DNA from: CBDDHT01 sp965228615 | Lineage (GTDB): Bacteria; Pseudomonadota; Alphaproteobacteria; Rhizobiales; Methyloligellaceae | Direction of reading: 5' to 3' | NCBI GenBank assembly: GCA_965228615.1 | Contig: CBDDHT010000003.1 | Location: forward strand, 1,054,001-1,118,000 | DNA length: 64,000 bases | Part shown: in pieces, positions 60,988 through 64,000 of the stretch | Numbering within the stretch: the first letter of the stretch is position 1 | Layout of the letters: every line of letters begins with the position of its first letter | The notes under the pieces: generated by a model | Told to the model about the DNA's origin: nothing | What the model saw: only the letters and a program-made list of their open reading frames with translations | The model's database searches: none | Program-made: the position numbers and the translations under genes

Positions 60988-62895
60988 ATGCGCGGAGCCG
61001 CTATTCTACTGGTCGTTTACTTAACCTGTATTTTCGGCACGGCGCTGCCCGCGTCCGCTTCGAAACGTGTGGCTCTGGTCATAGGCAATGCGGACTACAA
61101 GCACACCGCGCCGCTCAAAAACCCCAAGAACGATGCCGATGCGGTTTCGGAAGTTCTCAAGCATCTCGATTTCGAGGTCTTAAAGGGTACGGATCTGACC
61201 CATCGCCAGTTCGGGCGCACGGTTGCCAAGTTTCGCAGGATGCTCGCGGGCGCCGAAGTCGCGCTTTTTTTCTATGCCGGTCACGGCATGCAGATGCACA
61301 ACAGCAATTTCCTGATCCCTGTAGACGCTCTGCTCGAGGATGAGGACAGTCTCGATTTCGAAGCCGTTCAACTGCGCACGGTACTTGGTCTCATGGAACG
61401 CGAGCCGCGTACCAATCTGGTGTTCCTTGATGCCTGTCGCGACAATCCGCTGGCCCGCAACCTCTCGCGCAGCCTTGGCACACGGTCCGCATCGGTTGGC
61501 CGCGGATTCGCCAGAGAAGAAACCGGTATTGGAACCTTGATTGCGTTCGCGACCCAGCCCGGGAATGTGGCCCTGGACGGAGGACAACACAAACACAGTC
61601 CATTCACGAAGGCACTGCTCAAGCATATCGAGACCCCGGGGCAGGATATTGCCAATCTGATGCGACAGGTGCGCCTCGATGTGATTACCGCCACGTCAAG
61701 CCGTCAAGTGCCCTGGAACAATTCGTCGTTGACTGCTCCCTTTGTCTTCAAAACAAAGCCGAAAGAGGATTTGCGTGCGGCTGAGATTGAGGAAAATGTC
61801 TGGAACAGAATAGCGGCAAGCGGGAAGAAGCCGGACTACGAGAGGTACTTGGCAATTTATCCGAAAGGCCGGTTTGTGACCCTGGCCAGGATCAAGCTAG
61901 AGGAGTTGAAGTACAGAAAGGCGCTAGATGCAGAGCGCGGGCGTCGGGAGAGGGAACGCGCCGAACTTGAACGACTAAGGCAGGTGTTGGCCCACCGGCA
62001 GGCCAAAGACGCGAATTCGGTCGCGGAGCGCAAGCGTCAAGGAGGAGAGCAGCTTGGTGCCGAAGCAACGCGCAAGGAGCAGACCGAAAAGGCTGAGGCG
62101 CCCGCGACGTACAAAGTAGCTGGCGTCCCGCCCGCGACGACCGATTTGCCGACGTCAGTGCCTGAGCCGGCTATCGACACCAAGGCAATGATCTCCGCAC
62201 TACAGAAGGAACTAAACAGAGTCGGGTGCAATGCCGGTTTTCCCGATGGGATATGGGGGCGCAAAGGGCGCGCAGCATTGTCGAGGTTCAATGCCCACGC
62301 AAAACAGAACTTGCGCTCTGGCGAACCAGATGAGCAGGCTCTGAAAGCAGTCAGAGCAAAGAAGGGGCGCGTTTGTCCGGCTTCCCGGCCAAGTGCGAAG
62401 AAGACTGCCACTGTTCCCAAAAAGGGCCAGCCAAAACCGGTGCAACGCCAATCTGCCGTCAAGGTTCAGCAGAAACCCGCCGCCAAAAAGAAGGTCAAGA
62501 AAGACTCGTGGAGCTGCATGGATGCTGGACTGGCTACTCAAGGGTTGGGTGATTGTCCGACAGGGTTATCGGGTCCTTGGTCGGATAGGCGGCTCAAGCG
62601 GAACATAAGGGAGCTAGTGACACTCGACAGTGGGATTCGGCTATACGCATTTCAGTATCATTGGGATACACGACACTACGTCGGTGTGCTGGCACAAGAA
62701 CTCCTGTCAAATCCCACGCTGAGCTCAGCTGTTTTCAAAACCCACAGCGGGTTCTATCGCGTCGACTATGCCAAGCTCGGTCTTCGTATGGTGACATTGG
62801 AGAGTTGGAGAAGCTTGGGGGTCGATTCAGTTGTTCGGCTATCGTCGAGGCCACTGTCCGATATGACGCACTCAAGCAATCCTTTTGTTCATTAA
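60988..62895 (+). CDS. Exported caspase-family protein with peptidoglycan-binding-like module and C-terminal S74 auto-processing chaperone domain
   Basis: 635 residues. Signal peptide near residues 1-25. Caspase core: His99 in FYAGHGMQMH and Cys150 in FLDACRDNPLAR. The linker YERYLAIYPKGRFVTLARIK is shared with the other caspases of this cluster. After a coiled coil, a PGBD-like module occurs near residues 393-460 (SALQKELNRVGCNAGFPDGI). The C-terminus (532-635) is a peptidase S74-type intramolecular chaperone: SDRRLKRNIR, YAFQYHW, YVGVLAQELL, FYRVDYAKLGLRM. S74 domains normally trim phage tail spikes and fibres by a Ser-Lys cut at that SDxRLK site. The fusion to a caspase is unusual. Role unknown, perhaps assembly-dependent activation. 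Confidence 0.85.
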   Translation: MRGAAILLVVYLTCIFGTALPASASKRVALVIGNADYKHTAPLKNPKNDADAVSEVLKHLDFEVLKGTDLTHRQFGRTVAKFRRMLAGAEVALFFYAGHGMQMHNSNFLIPVDALLEDEDSLDFEAVQLRTVLGLMEREPRTNLVFLDACRDNPLARNLSRSLGTRSASVGRGFAREETGIGTLIAFATQPGNVALDGGQHKHSPFTKALLKHIETPGQDIANLMRQVRLDVITATSSRQVPWNNSSLTAPFVFKTKPKEDLRAAEIEENVWNRIAASGKKPDYERYLAIYPKGRFVTLARIKLEELKYRKALDAERGRRERERAELERLRQVLAHRQAKDANSVAERKRQGGEQLGAEATRKEQTEKAEAPATYKVAGVPPATTDLPTSVPEPAIDTKAMISALQKELNRVGCNAGFPDGIWGRKGRAALSRFNAHAKQNLRSGEPDEQALKAVRAKKGRVCPASRPSAKKTATVPKKGQPKPVQRQSAVKVQQKPAAKKKVKKDSWSCMDAGLATQGLGDCPTGLSGPWSDRRLKRNIRELVTLDSGIRLYAFQYHWDTRHYVGVLAQELLSNPTLSSAVFKTHSGFYRVDYAKLGLRMVTLESWRSLGVDSVVRLSSRPLSDMTHSSNPFVH

Positions 62896-63049
62896 ACGGA
62901 GATACGTCCAGCAAATGTCCGTCAGGAGCTCCTATCGAGCGAGTTTCTCCCGAAGGAGATTGAAGCCGTTGCCAGCTCAGGAAAACTCGAACCAGATTGC
63001 GGCTCCCCGCTGTCGCCTCATACGGCATGCGAGCTCTTATCCAACTGAT

Positions 63050-64000
63050 TCAAGGATTGAGCGTTCTGGCAATTCGGAACCCGTGACTGCTGTAGCGGAA
63101 GTAGGTGATGGATCTATTGCGGCTGGCTGAGCGGGCGGACCCTGCCAGATTGGCCCAGGCACCACCACGAAGAACACGGCTACTGCAATCACCACTAGTC
63201 CTAGGAGCGTTGCCCTTGGTTGCGTTGGCGTAATCGGCGTTCCAACAATCCTCCACCCACTCCCAGATATTTCCGTACAGATCATGAAGACCAAATGAAT
63301 TGGCTTTGTATCGGCCGACTCGTGCTGTCTTGTTGCCAACGCCATCACTGCAGCTCTTGTTCTTCCAGTCAAACGACGAACTCCGATCCGCAATATTGGC
63401 ATAGCCGCAGAGGTCTTTGTCCCGATCCCCGAAATGAAAGCGCGTCATCGATCCAGAGCGTGCCGCATATTCCCATTCCGCTTCTGATAGGAGGCGATAC
63501 GTTTTTCCGGTTTTCCGAGAGATCCACGCGGCATAGGCTTTTGCGTCGTCCCAATTCACGCAGGCAGCGGGATGCGAACCGGTTTGAGAGAAGCCTGGGT
63601 TTTGAAAATTCCTGCCGCCATCTTGTTGCCATCCGTGCTGTCTGTGCAGGACGTGGCACCTGTGACCCGCGTCATATCTACTGTCCTGCACGAAGGCTGC
63701 AAATTGATCCACCGTGACCTCGAATTTACCGACCGCAAAAGCTTGTGGGATGGTTACACGCTGCTGAGGCCCTTCGCTGTTGTCGCGGTCCTTCTCAGTC
63801 TCGGGTGAGCCCATCGTGAAAGAACCCGGTGGGACCACAACCATCTTTGGGCAATCCGGACAGTCCTGAAACTCCTTGCCTGGTTCGAACTTCTGGCCAA
63901 CAGATGGCTTCGGCGTCTTAGGAAACACACCGACCGCGACGTCGTGCTCTTTCAGCTTTTTCAGTCGCGATTTGGCCAGTGCAGCGAAGACGCCGTTTGG
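63050..64000 (-). CDS. SUMF1/FGE-fold protein, probably C-terminal part of a caspase fusion (5' end outside window)
   Basis: The frame is open to the right edge (at least 316 residues here), so the N-terminus is missing. The last part is a formylglycine-generating-enzyme-like domain: PGSFTMGSPETEKDRDNSEG near the start, FEVTVDQFAAF, HPAACVNWDDAKAYAAW, LLSEAEWEYAAR and GNIWEWVED, ending HGFRIARTLNP. The catalytic cysteine pair of true FGE is absent (the region reads RGGAWANLAGSARSASRNR), so it is an FGE-fold binding module rather than an active enzyme. At the edge, PNGVFAALAKSRLKKLKE matches the linker that follows the caspase domain in the two neighbouring proteins, so the missing part is probably a caspase domain. 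Confidence 0.75.
   Translation of the reverse strand, partial: PNGVFAALAKSRLKKLKEHDVAVGVFPKTPKPSVGQKFEPGKEFQDCPDCPKMVVVPPGSFTMGSPETEKDRDNSEGPQQRVTIPQAFAVGKFEVTVDQFAAFVQDSRYDAGHRCHVLHRQHGWQQDGGRNFQNPGFSQTGSHPAACVNWDDAKAYAAWISRKTGKTYRLLSEAEWEYAARSGSMTRFHFGDRDKDLCGYANIADRSSSFDWKNKSCSDGVGNKTARVGRYKANSFGLHDLYGNIWEWVEDCWNADYANATKGNAPRTSGDCSSRVLRGGAWANLAGSARSASRNRSITYFRYSSHGFRIARTLNP

Noticed and set aside
60988..62895. Prophage tail gene because of the S74 domain
   Set aside because: No other phage genes nearby; the domain is fused to a signal-peptide caspase.

Overview
The window looks like a chromosomal segment of a free-living, GC-rich alphaproteobacterium, probably Hyphomicrobiales-like and perhaps marine. 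The indicators are an IalB-family gene, a DUF1826/COG0523/Zur zinc cluster, a tripartite tricarboxylate transporter, and sulfonate catabolism genes of types known from Paracoccus, Cupriavidus and roseobacters. This placement is inference: no rRNA or tRNA gene was found. Genes are densely packed on both strands, mostly with good Shine-Dalgarno sequences.

Layout. 0-4.2 kb holds housekeeping and sensory genes: a GAF/LuxR-type regulator cut by the left edge, a zinc-ribbon protein, a membrane-anchored coiled coil, an SRAP DNA-protein crosslink protein, a rhodanese and an EamA exporter. 4.3-20.8 kb is a sulfonate catabolic island. An isethionate-dehydrogenase-like GMC flavoprotein sits with an IclR regulator, followed by a second IclR and a TctCBA-type transporter. 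Next come an acylating SauS-like dehydrogenase, a class III CoA-transferase, a TauD/TfdA dioxygenase, sulfoacetaldehyde acetyltransferase (Xsc), and taurine dehydrogenase TauXY with a divergent LysR regulator. The genes suggest isethionate, taurine and perhaps sulfoacetate all converge on sulfoacetaldehyde, which Xsc splits to acetyl phosphate and sulfite.

20.8-36.2 kb is mixed: DUF2161 and DUF3500 genes, a 2010-residue secreted protein (DUF11-like repeats, peptidoglycan-binding modules, four 150-bp Cys-rich tandem repeats) with a secreted partner, small secreted Cys-rich proteins, a DUF2478/VOC/double-racemase group and an M16 peptidase. 36.4-49.4 kb is a zinc-acquisition region. A TonB-ExbB-ExbD-ExbD operon lies divergent from a ZnuD-like receptor. 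A second divergent pair of transcription units carries Zur, two COG0523 GTPases, two DUF1826 proteins and a class III alcohol dehydrogenase that has lost part of its structural zinc site. Three Zur-box palindromes sit in front of these units.

49.8-64 kb is an exported-protein cluster: two subtilisin-like proteases with P-domains and RTX tails, a bulb-type lectin, an ankyrin protein, another RTX protein, two signal-peptide-bearing caspase-family proteins (one ending in a phage-type S74 chaperone domain), a small Cys-rich protein, and a SUMF1/FGE-fold protein cut by the right edge that is probably a third caspase fusion. No type I secretion ABC transporter, phosphotransacetylase, sulfite exporter, ZnuABC, complete insertion sequence or CRISPR array was seen.
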